A stretch of 64,000 bases of DNA, from assembly GCA_013285425.1 (NCBI GenBank), contig CP053447.1:1618001-1682000 (forward strand), given 5' to 3'. The stretch is from Ignavibacteriota bacterium. Lineage in GTDB: Bacteria; Bacteroidota; Ignavibacteria; Ignavibacteriales; Ignavibacteriaceae. The translations under genes and the position numbers were made by a program. This document shows, piece after piece, positions 29,689 through 37,320 of this stretch (position 1 is its first letter; each line of letters opens with the position of its first letter). The notes under the pieces are model-generated. The model saw only the letters and a list, made by a program, of their open reading frames with translations, made no database searches and was not told the origin of the DNA.

Positions 29689-30420
29689 ATGAAAAAAAAG
29701 ATTTCGCTAAATAATATACTTAATGATAAAGTCCATGGCTCAAGTGATATTTTAAAAAGGTTTATTATTTATCTTAATGAAAACAGCAAGGATATATCTA
29801 AGTTAAAATCCGCTCTGCCATTGGTTAGAAAAAAGTTTTCACACTTCCCGGGTATATCTGGAATAGTTGATCAGTTAAAAATTGCATTAAAGAATAATAA
29901 CACTTTGGAATTGACAGAACTTATTAATAGTTACAAAAAAAATAATACAAATACATTTATCAGAATTTTTGACAATGCTGAAAAAGAATTAAGGAATTAC
30001 AATACACTTTTAACAATCTCTCATAGCAGAACATTAATTGAAATATTCAGATTCTTGAAGAAAATAAATCCAAGATTAAAAGTGCTGGTTTGTGAATCAC
30101 GCCCATTAAATGAAGGTAAATTACTTGCTGAAGAACTGAGAATACATAAAATTAAAAATCAGATTATTACAGAAGCAGCAACTGGTAAGATCATAAAACA
30201 AGTTGATGCAGTTGTTATCGGTGCTGATCAGATATTTAAAAATGGTTCAATCGTAAATAAAACCGGAAGCAGAATGTTAGCAATTATAGCCAAGTATGAG
30301 CGTATTCCTGTTTATGTACTGGCAAGTAAAAGTAAACTCATAACCAAACAAACAGCTAAATTACCGGAGGAGTTTGAAGAAGTTGAATCAAAGTTAATTT
30401 CAAAAATCTTTACTGATTAA
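29689..30420 (+). CDS. eIF2B alpha/beta/delta-like (ribose-1-phosphate isomerase-fold) protein
   Basis: About 243 residues from ATG 29689, 4 bp after the preceding gene. It shows the IF-2B fold: TISHSRTLIEIFRFLKK, VLVCESRPLNEGKLLAEEL near the middle, then VDAVVIGADQIFKNGSIVNKTGSRMLA and IPVYVLASKSK. The C-R/P-N-G and G-A-D-x-I/V motifs are those of MtnA, ribose-1,5-bisphosphate isomerase and eIF2B subunits. It is shorter than MtnA (about 340) and lacks the MtnA N-terminal part, so a small sugar-phosphate isomerase or unknown ligand-binding role is more likely than translation. Its stop overlaps the restored end of the convergent MATE gene by 3 bp (30418-30419 shared within TTAA). Confidence 0.75.
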   Translation: MKKKISLNNILNDKVHGSSDILKRFIIYLNENSKDISKLKSALPLVRKKFSHFPGISGIVDQLKIALKNNNTLELTELINSYKKNNTNTFIRIFDNAEKELRNYNTLLTISHSRTLIEIFRFLKKINPRLKVLVCESRPLNEGKLLAEELRIHKIKNQIITEAATGKIIKQVDAVVIGADQIFKNGSIVNKTGSRMLAIIAKYERIPVYVLASKSKLITKQTAKLPEEFEEVESKLISKIFTD

Positions 30421-31768
30421 AGTTGAATTATCTGTTTACTTTTATAATTAAACCTTATAGTCAGAAGAACTGCAGCAACTGATAAACCGATCAGTAATCC
30501 GACCCACACACCGTAAACACCCTGATTAAAAATAAACGCAAGCAAATACGCAACCGGCAGACTGATTAACCAATATGCAGTAAACGTAATAATTGTTGGA
30601 CCTTAATATCAGTTAAGCCCCTAAGCACTCCAATCCCTACAGCCTGAATTCCATCAGAAAGCTGAAACAGTGCAGCAATTATTAATAAACCGGAAGCTAT
30701 ATCAATCACATTCTGATCATTAATATAAAGTGAAGGTAAAAAGTGATTTAATACGATGAACGTAATTCCTGAAAAAACCATAATACCAGCACCAAGTGCA
30801 ATTGCTGTAAATCCGGCTCTCCTGATTTTCTTAACATCTCTTTCACCCATTGCATAGCCAACTCTTATACTTGATGCTTGCGAAATTCCAAGAACTATCA
30901 TAAAAGTTATTGAAGCTAAATTTAAAGCTATTTGATGTGCTGCAAGTTCATTTGCACCGATCCAGCCGATCATAATTACTGCGATTGAAAAGGCACCAAC
31001 TTCAAAGAAATTCTGAAAACCGCTTGGTATCCCTAATTGAATTATTTTTTTAATCACTGCAAGGTTTAATCCGCGGAAATGAAAGTTAACATCATAGTCT
31101 TTAAACTTTTCATTTTTCATAACATAAATAATCATTGCTGATGCCATAAAGACCCGTGATATAAATGTTGACCAGGCAGCACCAGCTAATCCAAGTGCAG
31201 GAAATCCCAACTTACCGAAAATCAAAATCCAATTGCCAAATATATTAATTACATTTGCCAGCAAAGCAATTATCATCGCCGGCTTCATAATAGAAAAGCC
31301 TTCAATAAATTGTTTATAGGTTTGATAAATCATTAAAGGCAGAGCAGAAAGACCAACTATCCCCATATAAATAACTGCATATTTTGTTATCTCTTGCGGC
31401 TGATTAAGATAACCAAGGAAATTTATCCCGATAAATATTACTACTATCATCAAAAGAGATAAAACAACATTAACCAATAATGATTGTCTGAAGTAAATCC
31501 CGCATTCGGAATATCTTTTACTGCCAATTAATATTGCTATCAATGGAGTAACTACTGCTGAAGAGCCTATTCCAAGTATTAAAATCAAAAAAACCAGACT
31601 GTTTCCAAGAGATGCTGCGGCGAGCTGAACAGAGCCAAGCCTGCCGACCATCATACTATCAACAACTCCCATCATAATAATACCAAGTTGTCCGATCATT
31701 ACAGGATAGGCAAGTTTGAATGTCTTTAATATATCGTCTTTATATTTCTTTAGTATTCTGAATTGCAT
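30417..31768 (-). pseudogene. MATE-family efflux transporter, frameshifted near the C-terminus
   Basis: Na+- or H+-driven multidrug/toxin exporter of the inner membrane. The first 390 residues read normally: LKTFKLAYPVMIGQLGIIMMGVV at the start, VDSMMVGRLG, and GVLRGLTDIKV in the eleventh-helix region. They then run into a stop at 30566. In the next frame the text continues TIITFTAYWLISLPVAYLLAF and on to QIIQL and a stop at 30417, giving the usual twelve helices and about 450 residues. The break is at plus strand 30598-30602. One missing C (or T) in AAGGTCCAACA restores V-P-T, the expected residues. True decay or a sequence error are both possible. Confidence 0.8.
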
Positions 31769-32013
31769 TAAATAATTAAATTCTATTTCTAAAATAAAGC
31801 CTGATTTTATTTTATTAAAATAAGTTGAGAAAAATTTGTCTCGGATTGCTCACTTTACAAACAGTTATCATGCTCATGAAACGAAGCAAAAAACTGATTG
31901 CTCCCTTTGAGGAAAATAATAGTTAAGTAAAGCAAAATTTTTATTCAGAATACTAATAATCAATTGCCGGGAATGATGTTTAATATAAATTCTATTCTTA
32001 AAGAACAGGAATT

Positions 32014-32280
32014 TTATTTAAGTAAGTTTACAGAAGTAAAGTAGTAGTTATTTGCAGCAGTAATTTCTTCGATCTCTTTAATGGATAACTTATTATCATC
32101 TTTTACATACATATCTGCTGTTATTGTAATATCGGAAGGCGGTTTAGGTTTAAAAAGCAGATCAGCAGTGCCGATTATTCCGGCAAACAGAAATACTATT
32201 AGAATGAAAGAAATTATTATCCTAAACATTTTGCTCAAAGAGATTATTTTTCTGTGGTGAAATTGATTATTATTAAGCAT
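32014..32280 (-). CDS. Hypothetical single-pass membrane protein
   Basis: 88 residues from ATG 32280, or 71 from the internal ATG at 32229. One clear helix (MFRIIISFILIVFLFAGIIG) is followed by a soluble tail with ITADMYVKDDNKLSIKEIEEI. No family is recognised. It is divergent from the URO-D-like gene, and the gap upstream carries no clear Shine-Dalgarno. It may be a real small membrane protein; I have no function to offer. Confidence 0.45.
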   Translation of the reverse strand: MLNNNQFHHRKIISLSKMFRIIISFILIVFLFAGIIGTADLLFKPKPPSDITITADMYVKDDNKLSIKEIEEITAANNYYFTSVNLLK

Positions 32281-32340
32281 AAAAGCAATAGATGTTATAA
32301 GAATTATTAGATAAATTTGAATAAATATTTTTTGATAAAA

Positions 32341-33384
32341 ATGAAAAATAACCCCAAGCCAGATATTGAATCATTCTTAAAAGTAATTAGAAACCAAACC
32401 TGTAATTATATCCCGATAGTTGAATTAGGCGTTCATCCACTAATTAAAGAAAGATTTATCGGAAAAAAGTTAAACGGATTAGAAGATGAAGTTGAATTCT
32501 GGTTTAATGCCGGATATGACTATGTTAAACTTCAGCCAAAAGCGGATTTTAATCCCGCAAAGATTGGATTAAGCAATAACTTATCTTACAATGATGACGG
32601 AACCGTTTTCAGAAAATGGGCTTCTGAGGGCAGCGGTGTAATTACAGATTCAGAATCGTTTAACAATTATTTATTCCCATCCAAAGAAGATTTTTCATAC
32701 GATAATTTTGAAAGAGTCAAATCCTTTTTACCTGAAGGAATGGGCGTTATTGGACAATACGGCGATATCTTTACAATGACATGGGAGATGATGGGATTTG
32801 AATCTTTCTCTTATGCACTGTTTGAAAATGAAAGCCTGATTGAGGAATTAAATAATAAATTAGGCAGCTTGGTTTTGAGTATGTTTGAATATTTTGCACA
32901 AAGTGAAAATGTTGATGCACTTTGGTATAGTGATGATATTGCTTATACAAATTCATTGATTGTATCACCTCATGTATTGGATAAATATTTTTTCTGTTGG
33001 TTAAAAAAAATCGGAGATCTTGCCAAGAAGTACAAAAAGCCTTTAATCTATCATAGCGATGGTGTTTTATTCAGTGTAATGAATAAGATAATTGATTGCG
33101 GAGTTACGGCTCTTCATCCAATTGAACCAAAAGCAATGAATATTTTTGAAGTCAAAGAAAAATTTGGTAAAGATCTTTGTCTTATCGGTAATATTGATGT
33201 TGATTTATTGAGCAGAGGAACTGAAGAAGATGTTACAAAACAGGTTTTGGCTATCATAGAAAAGCTTGGCAGAAACGGAGGCTATTGTATAGGATCGGGT
33301 AATTCAGTTCCTGAATATGTAAAGTTTGAAAATTATCTTGCAATGATTAACACAGTTAAATCGGTCAATTCTGATTATCTGTAA
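32341..33384 (+). CDS. Uroporphyrinogen decarboxylase (URO-D) family methyltransferase-like protein
   Basis: 347 residues from ATG 32341; an upstream TTG frame start at 32317 is less likely. The URO-D barrel is evident: FWFNAGYDYVKLQPKA, GVIGQYGDIFTMTWEMMGFE, and the active-site region KPLIYHSDGVLFSVMNKIIDCGVTALHPIEP. The Zn-type corrinoid methyltransferases of this superfamily (MtaA/MtbA) have H-x-C...C at the YHSDG position. Here the Cys is replaced by Ser-Asp, so classical Zn-thiol chemistry is doubtful. It converges on, and overlaps by 20 bp, the homocysteine methyltransferase gene. This placement suggests, but does not prove, a methyl-donor role in that set. Confidence 0.75.
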   Translation: MKNNPKPDIESFLKVIRNQTCNYIPIVELGVHPLIKERFIGKKLNGLEDEVEFWFNAGYDYVKLQPKADFNPAKIGLSNNLSYNDDGTVFRKWASEGSGVITDSESFNNYLFPSKEDFSYDNFERVKSFLPEGMGVIGQYGDIFTMTWEMMGFESFSYALFENESLIEELNNKLGSLVLSMFEYFAQSENVDALWYSDDIAYTNSLIVSPHVLDKYFFCWLKKIGDLAKKYKKPLIYHSDGVLFSVMNKIIDCGVTALHPIEPKAMNIFEVKEKFGKDLCLIGNIDVDLLSRGTEEDVTKQVLAIIEKLGRNGGYCIGSGNSVPEYVKFENYLAMINTVKSVNSDYL

Positions 33385-34273
33385 ATTTATCCCGATAATT
33401 TTTTACAACATCTGCGATAACTTTAATATGTTCCGGTGTTGTTCCGCAGCAGCCTCCGATAATGTTTGCACCGGCTTTAATCAACTCTGGGATAATACTT
33501 CTTATAAATTCCGGAGTCTCTTTGTAAACAAGTTCACCATTAATAATTTCGGGTAATCCCGCATTAGGTTGGACAAAAACAGGAATCTTTTGAGAAACGT
33601 TTCTTATTTCTTTTACTATTTCAATCATATCAGCAAATCCTCTTCCACAGTTTGCTCCAATAATATCAGCACCGCAGATGATAAGTTTTTCAGCCATTTG
33701 TTTCGGACTGATTCCCATTAGTGTTCTATAACCATAATCAGTTTTATCGAAAGTAAAGGCAGCAATTACTTCAAGATCAGTATTTTCCTTAACAGCTTTT
33801 ATTGCTTGTTCAGCTTCATCAAGGTCATAAAAAGTTTCGATACACGCAGCATCTGCCCCGCCTTTCTCTAAAGCTGCAGCCTGAAGTTTAAATGTATCGT
33901 ATAAATCTGCCGGGGTTAATTCACCCATTGCTAAAAATTTTCCTGTTGGTCCGATTGAACCTATTACTATTTGGTTTTTATCAATTACTCTTTTAGAAAT
34001 TTTTGCACCATTATAACATATCTCTTCAAGTTTATCCTTTAATCCATATTGATCAAGTTTAAATTTGTTAGCACCAAAAGTATTAGTTGAAATTAATTCA
34101 GCTCCGGCATTTAAATAGCTTTCAGCAATCTCAGCTACTTTTTCAGGATGATCTAAGTTCCAGCTTTCGGGTGCAATACCGGTTCTTAATCCTTTTGAAA
34201 ACAATTGTGTTCCCCAGGCGCCATCAGATATTAAAATCTTTTTATGCAGAAGTAATTCAACTATTTTATTCAT
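33365..34273 (-). CDS. Homocysteine S-methyltransferase (MetH N-domain type)
   Basis: 302 residues from ATG 34273; the longer open frame extends to 34348. Stand-alone Hcy-binding barrel: LISDGAWGTQLFSKGL at the start, GANCGRGFADM with the first Zn Cys near residue 212, and GGCCGTTPEHI with the Cys pair near 280. All three Zn ligands are present, so Zn-activated homocysteine thiolate chemistry is expected. It lacks the pterin, cobalamin and reactivation domains of MetH. The last two are encoded by separate genes just upstream, overlapping by 8 bp. It would transfer a methyl group from the corrinoid protein to homocysteine to make methionine. Confidence 0.9.
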   Translation of the reverse strand: MNKIVELLLHKKILISDGAWGTQLFSKGLRTGIAPESWNLDHPEKVAEIAESYLNAGAELISTNTFGANKFKLDQYGLKDKLEEICYNGAKISKRVIDKNQIVIGSIGPTGKFLAMGELTPADLYDTFKLQAAALEKGGADAACIETFYDLDEAEQAIKAVKENTDLEVIAAFTFDKTDYGYRTLMGISPKQMAEKLIICGADIIGANCGRGFADMIEIVKEIRNVSQKIPVFVQPNAGLPEIINGELVYKETPEFIRSIIPELIKAGANIIGGCCGTTPEHIKVIADVVKNYRDKFTDNQN

Positions 34274-34985
34274 ATTTTTTTCTTTTATAACAGAATTCAT
34301 CATCACAAATTGAACACTCGTAATCTTTACGTTCAACGTTTTTTCCAATTCCTAAAACTGCACTTACAGATTTAATTGGAATCATCATTGCACTTTCGGA
34401 AAGTGTAACTCCGCAAAAGCGGGCTGGCAGCAGACTAAAAAATTTCTTCTGCTCTGATACATCCCATCCGCAATAACCGGGACTGTAGCGATTGGTCATT
34501 TTTAAAGATTGTATTTTCAGGTCTTCTTCAATTATCATTTCCATTTTATCTGCAGCAGCCTCCACAATCTCAGAAGCAAACTTATCTGATAAAAACATTT
34601 CCAAATAATCATTATTACTCTCAAGTGAATTCAGTAACCTTTCAAATACATCTCCCAATGAAGCAACAAGAAAAATTAATGATTCAGAACCTCTCAAATA
34701 CTTACCAATAATCTTTTTACAATTAAAATTCTGATTCTCTGCTGAAAAACCTGAACTATAAATTTTCACTGCTGAGTTAGCAAATTTCTTATAACCGCAT
34801 TTAATGTTCATTTCTTTATCAAAATATCCGATGATATTATGAACACTTTCAGCAACCTGTCCAGGAATATTTGACTCGGAGTAGCCTAATGACCTGATAA
34901 AATAGGTTTGAGAGATATTCAGATCATTCAGATTAAATTCGTACTCCTTAACATCATTTGGTCTTTGTAACAAATCATCGTTCAT
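34266..34985 (-). CDS. Stand-alone MetH reactivation (AdoMet-binding) domain protein
   Basis: 239 residues. The C-terminal half has the reactivation-domain signature: NRYSPGYCGWDVSEQKKFF (the RxSPGY AdoMet/Cob contact) followed by GVTLSESAMMIPIKSVSAVLG. In full-length MetH this domain, with AdoMet and a reductant, re-methylates oxidised cob(II)alamin. The C-terminus has extra Cys residues (CSICDDEFCYKRKK), which could bind metal or be redox active. It lies 2 bp after the corrinoid protein and overlaps the homocysteine methyltransferase start. Role: rescue of the separate corrinoid protein (inferred from domain and neighbours). Confidence 0.88.
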   Translation of the reverse strand: MNDDLLQRPNDVKEYEFNLNDLNISQTYFIRSLGYSESNIPGQVAESVHNIIGYFDKEMNIKCGYKKFANSAVKIYSSGFSAENQNFNCKKIIGKYLRGSESLIFLVASLGDVFERLLNSLESNNDYLEMFLSDKFASEIVEAAADKMEMIIEEDLKIQSLKMTNRYSPGYCGWDVSEQKKFFSLLPARFCGVTLSESAMMIPIKSVSAVLGIGKNVERKDYECSICDDEFCYKRKKYE

Positions 34986-34987
34986 GA

Positions 34988-35671
34988 TTATAAAATTATA
35001 TCATTATCTAAATAATCCAGAAAGCTCTGCGGATCAGGGAAATATTGATCTGCATTTACAGACTCTGCAAATACCTTTGTCAATGGTGCACCTCCTAAAA
35101 CAATAATCATTTCAGGAAATTCAGTTTTAACTTTTTTTACTATGTTTGACATATTTAACATAGTTGTTGATAGCAGCGCACTCATTCCGACCACTTTAAC
35201 TTTATGTTGATTTATTGCCTCAATAAACTTATCGGCTGAAACATTAATTCCAAGATCAACAACTTCCCATCCAGCTCCTTCCAAAACCATCTTAACAATA
35301 TTTTTTCCTATATCATGCAGGTCACCTTCTACGGTTCCAAGGATTAATTTTCCTTTAAATCTTATCTCACCACTGATAAAATATGGTCTGAGAATCTCCA
35401 TTGCTGAATTCATTGCTTTAGCAGAAATCAACACCTCAGGCAGAAAGATTATTCCATCTCTGAATTTTTCGCCAACTACTTTCATCCCAGATAAAAGACC
35501 ATCATTTAAAATTATTTCAGGGGGAATTCTTAAATTCAATGCTTCGCTGGTTAATTCAGTAACACCGGGTTTACCGGTTAATTCGGAAGGATGATTTGAG
35601 GAAATATTTATCTTCCCTTTTTGGATACAATAACTAAGCTGATTGATAATATTTTCTATATTGTCTTGCAT
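34988..35671 (-). CDS. Cobalamin-binding corrinoid protein (MtaC/MetH B12-domain type)
   Basis: 227 residues from ATG 35671. A helical cap (about 1-90, MQDNIENIINQLSYC start, EVLISAKAMNSAMEIL) precedes the B12 Rossmann domain. The domain has GTVEGDLHDIGKNIVKMVLEG near residue 107, whose DxHxxG His is the lower axial cobalt ligand, and VVLGGAPLT-type text near 190. It is first in the three-gene minus-strand set corrinoid, reactivation, homocysteine methyltransferase. It would shuttle the methyl group on cobalt. I looked for a cobalamin or SAM riboswitch upstream and did not find one. Confidence 0.9.
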   Translation of the reverse strand: MQDNIENIINQLSYCIQKGKINISSNHPSELTGKPGVTELTSEALNLRIPPEIILNDGLLSGMKVVGEKFRDGIIFLPEVLISAKAMNSAMEILRPYFISGEIRFKGKLILGTVEGDLHDIGKNIVKMVLEGAGWEVVDLGINVSADKFIEAINQHKVKVVGMSALLSTTMLNMSNIVKKVKTEFPEMIIVLGGAPLTKVFAESVNADQYFPDPQSFLDYLDNDIIL

Positions 35672-36014
35672 TATTAAAAAGCTTAATAAAAAACCTGAAA
35701 AAATCACTTAGCTCGCCATCTTGAACTTTTCGTCTTGAGCTTATCATACTTTGCTTGCCGAAGGATAAGAAAGTAAAATAATTTAAGATGTCAACAAACT
35801 AAGTCAGACAGTTTAATCTGATCGTTCAAAATTTTTTTTGAAGTAACCTGATGCTAAATTAAACATATATCAGATTATAATGAACAGATTTTTTTGTTGT
35901 CATTACTGATAAAAAACGATTGAAGAACAATTTGTTTTGCTCTTTTGGGTTTATTCCATTTAATTTTGATTATTAAAAAGAAACATTATTTGTAATTTTA
36001 GATATCAGAATTTA
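35672..36014. other. Intergenic region between the corrinoid operon and tRNA-Ser
   Basis: 343 bp, AT-rich, divergent. It should hold the corrinoid operon promoter (minus) and the tRNA promoter (plus). A loose inverted pair, CATCTTGAA near 35711 and TTAAGATG near 35782, may be a decayed palindromic element. No riboswitch is recognised. Confidence 0.4.
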
Positions 36015-36103
36015 GGAAAGGTGCCGGAGTGGTTGAACGGGGCGGTCTCGAAAACCGTTATACCGGGTAACTGGTATCGAGGGTTCGAATCCCTCCCTTT
36101 CCG
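36015..36103 (+). tRNA. tRNA-Ser (anticodon CGA)
   Basis: Class II tRNA of 89 nt with acceptor arms GGAAAGG / CCTTTCC and discriminator G. The D arm is GCCGGAGTGGTTGAAC, the anticodon loop CTCGAAA reads UCG, a long variable arm is present, and the T arm is GAGGG-TTCGAAT-CCCTC. The 3' CCA is not encoded. Confidence 0.95.
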
Positions 36104-36232
36104 CATTTTGATTAAACCAAAATTCTACAGTAATCAGTTTAAACTTTCAATTCTTATTATATCATCAAAGAAACTTTGTTAACAAAAGCATATTGAATAT
36201 ATTTGAGCCCTGAAATTTGATTTACCCGTAAC

Positions 36233-36319
36233 GGAGAGATGCAGGAGTGGTTGAACTGGCACGCCTGGAGAGCGTGTGTATCTTAACGGGTACCGTGGGT
36301 TCGAATCCCACTCTCTCCG
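36233..36319 (+). tRNA. tRNA-Ser (anticodon GGA)
   Basis: Class II tRNA of 87 nt with acceptor arms GGAGAGA / TCTCTCC and discriminator G. The anticodon loop CTGGAGA reads UCC/UCU, with a long variable arm and T arm GTGGG-TTCGAAT-CCCAC. It lies 129 bp after tRNA-Ser(CGA). CCA is not encoded. Confidence 0.95.
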
Positions 36320-36612
36320 CAACAAAACTTACCTTATAAACAATTACAAATATTTCCTGTGTTTTCTTATTCATACCACTTTGAAGTATTAACTATAATT
36401 CTAAAAGTATCTTTGCAAACTAACCGTTGAAGCTAAATAAATTATTTTGAGTTTTACTTACAATAATTTCTGATTCATTATTCTTACAGTAAAATTTTCT
36501 AAATGTACTTTTTAAGTTACAATATTTTAATAGTTAAGACTTCTATGAACACAATGTAACACTTACTTGTTATCTTCAATCTGCTTGTTGTTATGCCAAT
36601 CATTCTTCATCT

Positions 36613-37088
36613 GTCAGTCTGTGCGGAGTCGAAGACTGACCTTTATTTTTGTCACTTTTCGGCTTCGTTCAAAGTGACAGTGGATTAACAGTTTCCAATT
36701 AGTCAGTCTGAGCGGAGTCGAAGACTGACATTTATTTCCGTCACATTTCAATGTAACACCCATCTGTCAGTCTGAGCGGAGTTGAAGACTGAATTTGTTC
36801 TGGTCACTTTTCGACTTCCCTCAAAGTGACATTGGATTAACAATTATCAACTAGTCAGTCTGAGCGGAGACGAAGACTGATTTTGTTCTGGTCACTTTTC
36901 GACTTCCCTCAAAGTGACATTGGATTAACAATTACCGACTAGTCAGTCTGAGCGGAGTCGAAGACTGAATTTTGTTCTGGTCACTTTTCGACTTCCCTCA
37001 AAGTGACATTGGATTAACAATTACCGACTAGTCAGTCTGAGCGGAGACGAAGACTGACTTTTATTTCTGTCACATTTCGACTGCGCTC
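36613..37088. repeat. Tandem array of ~88-bp units carrying paired inverted palindromes (BIME-like)
   Basis: Two 28-bp palindromes alternate. Type 1 has stem GTCAGTCT/AGACTGAC and a 12-nt loop GAGCGGAGTCGA; copies start at 36613, 36702, 36766, 36854, 36942 and 37031. Type 2 has stem GTCACTTT/AAAGTGAC and loop TCGACTTCCCTC, which is nearly the reverse complement of the type 1 loop; copies start at 36651, 36803, 36891 and 36980. So type 2 is the same element inverted with a different but self-complementary stem. Spacing of like copies is 88-89 bp. A collapsed copy lies at 36740-36757 and the half-copy at 37069-37088 is broken by the IS110. The array resumes after the IS. Confidence 0.92.
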
Positions 37089-37103
37089 CATTAGACTTAG
37101 TGA

Positions 37104-37295
37104 GTTATTAATTATAATTTTATAAAAAACATTAAATAACAAAATAAGGTTAAAACAAAATACCCAAAGAACCGATTAAGTCTATGACTCGCTCAAGGAA
37201 AATCTATACATTGATTAAGACCCGGCTCTTTGGTGGTTAAAGCTAAATAATATTTTCATATTCAATATTATTAAAATGGAGTAAGCTCATACCAC
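37104..37295 (+). ncRNA. Candidate bridge RNA of the IS110 element
   Basis: The non-coding left end folds into an AT-rich 5' hairpin (GTTATT/AATAAC, 37104-37140) and two larger stem-internal-loop structures. Loop A is closed by CCAAAGA-A-CCG (37164-37174) and CGG-C-TCTTTGG (37223-37233) plus GTCT/AGAC. Its left strand holds CGCTC (37190-37194), identical to the left target, and its right strand holds ACATTGA (37208-37214), complementary to TCAATGT of the right target. Loop B is closed by TGGT/ACCA and AGCT/AGCT (37234-37294). It holds ATATTC (37258-37263), equal to the element's right end plus core, and AATGGA (37275-37280), complementary to TCCATT, the core plus the left end. This is the target-loop/donor-loop order of IS621 bridge RNA. 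RNA ends are not known. Confidence 0.7.
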
Positions 37296-37320
37296 ACTGG
37301 GTGTTTTATTTAAAAGAACA

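Noticed and set aside
35672..36014. Cobalamin or SAM riboswitch upstream of the corrinoid operon
   Set aside because: No B12-box-like GCCACTG segment or SAM-box helices could be found on the minus strand.
36613..37088. Regularly spaced repeats considered as a CRISPR array
   Set aside because: The repeats are palindromes in alternating orientation, the segments between them are near-identical and not unique spacers, and no cas gene is nearby.
37246..37272. Perfect AATAATATT/AATATTATT hairpin read as a terminator or IS inverted repeat
   Set aside because: It is AT-only, internal to the IS left end and in competition with the donor-loop fold. It has no counterpart at the other end.
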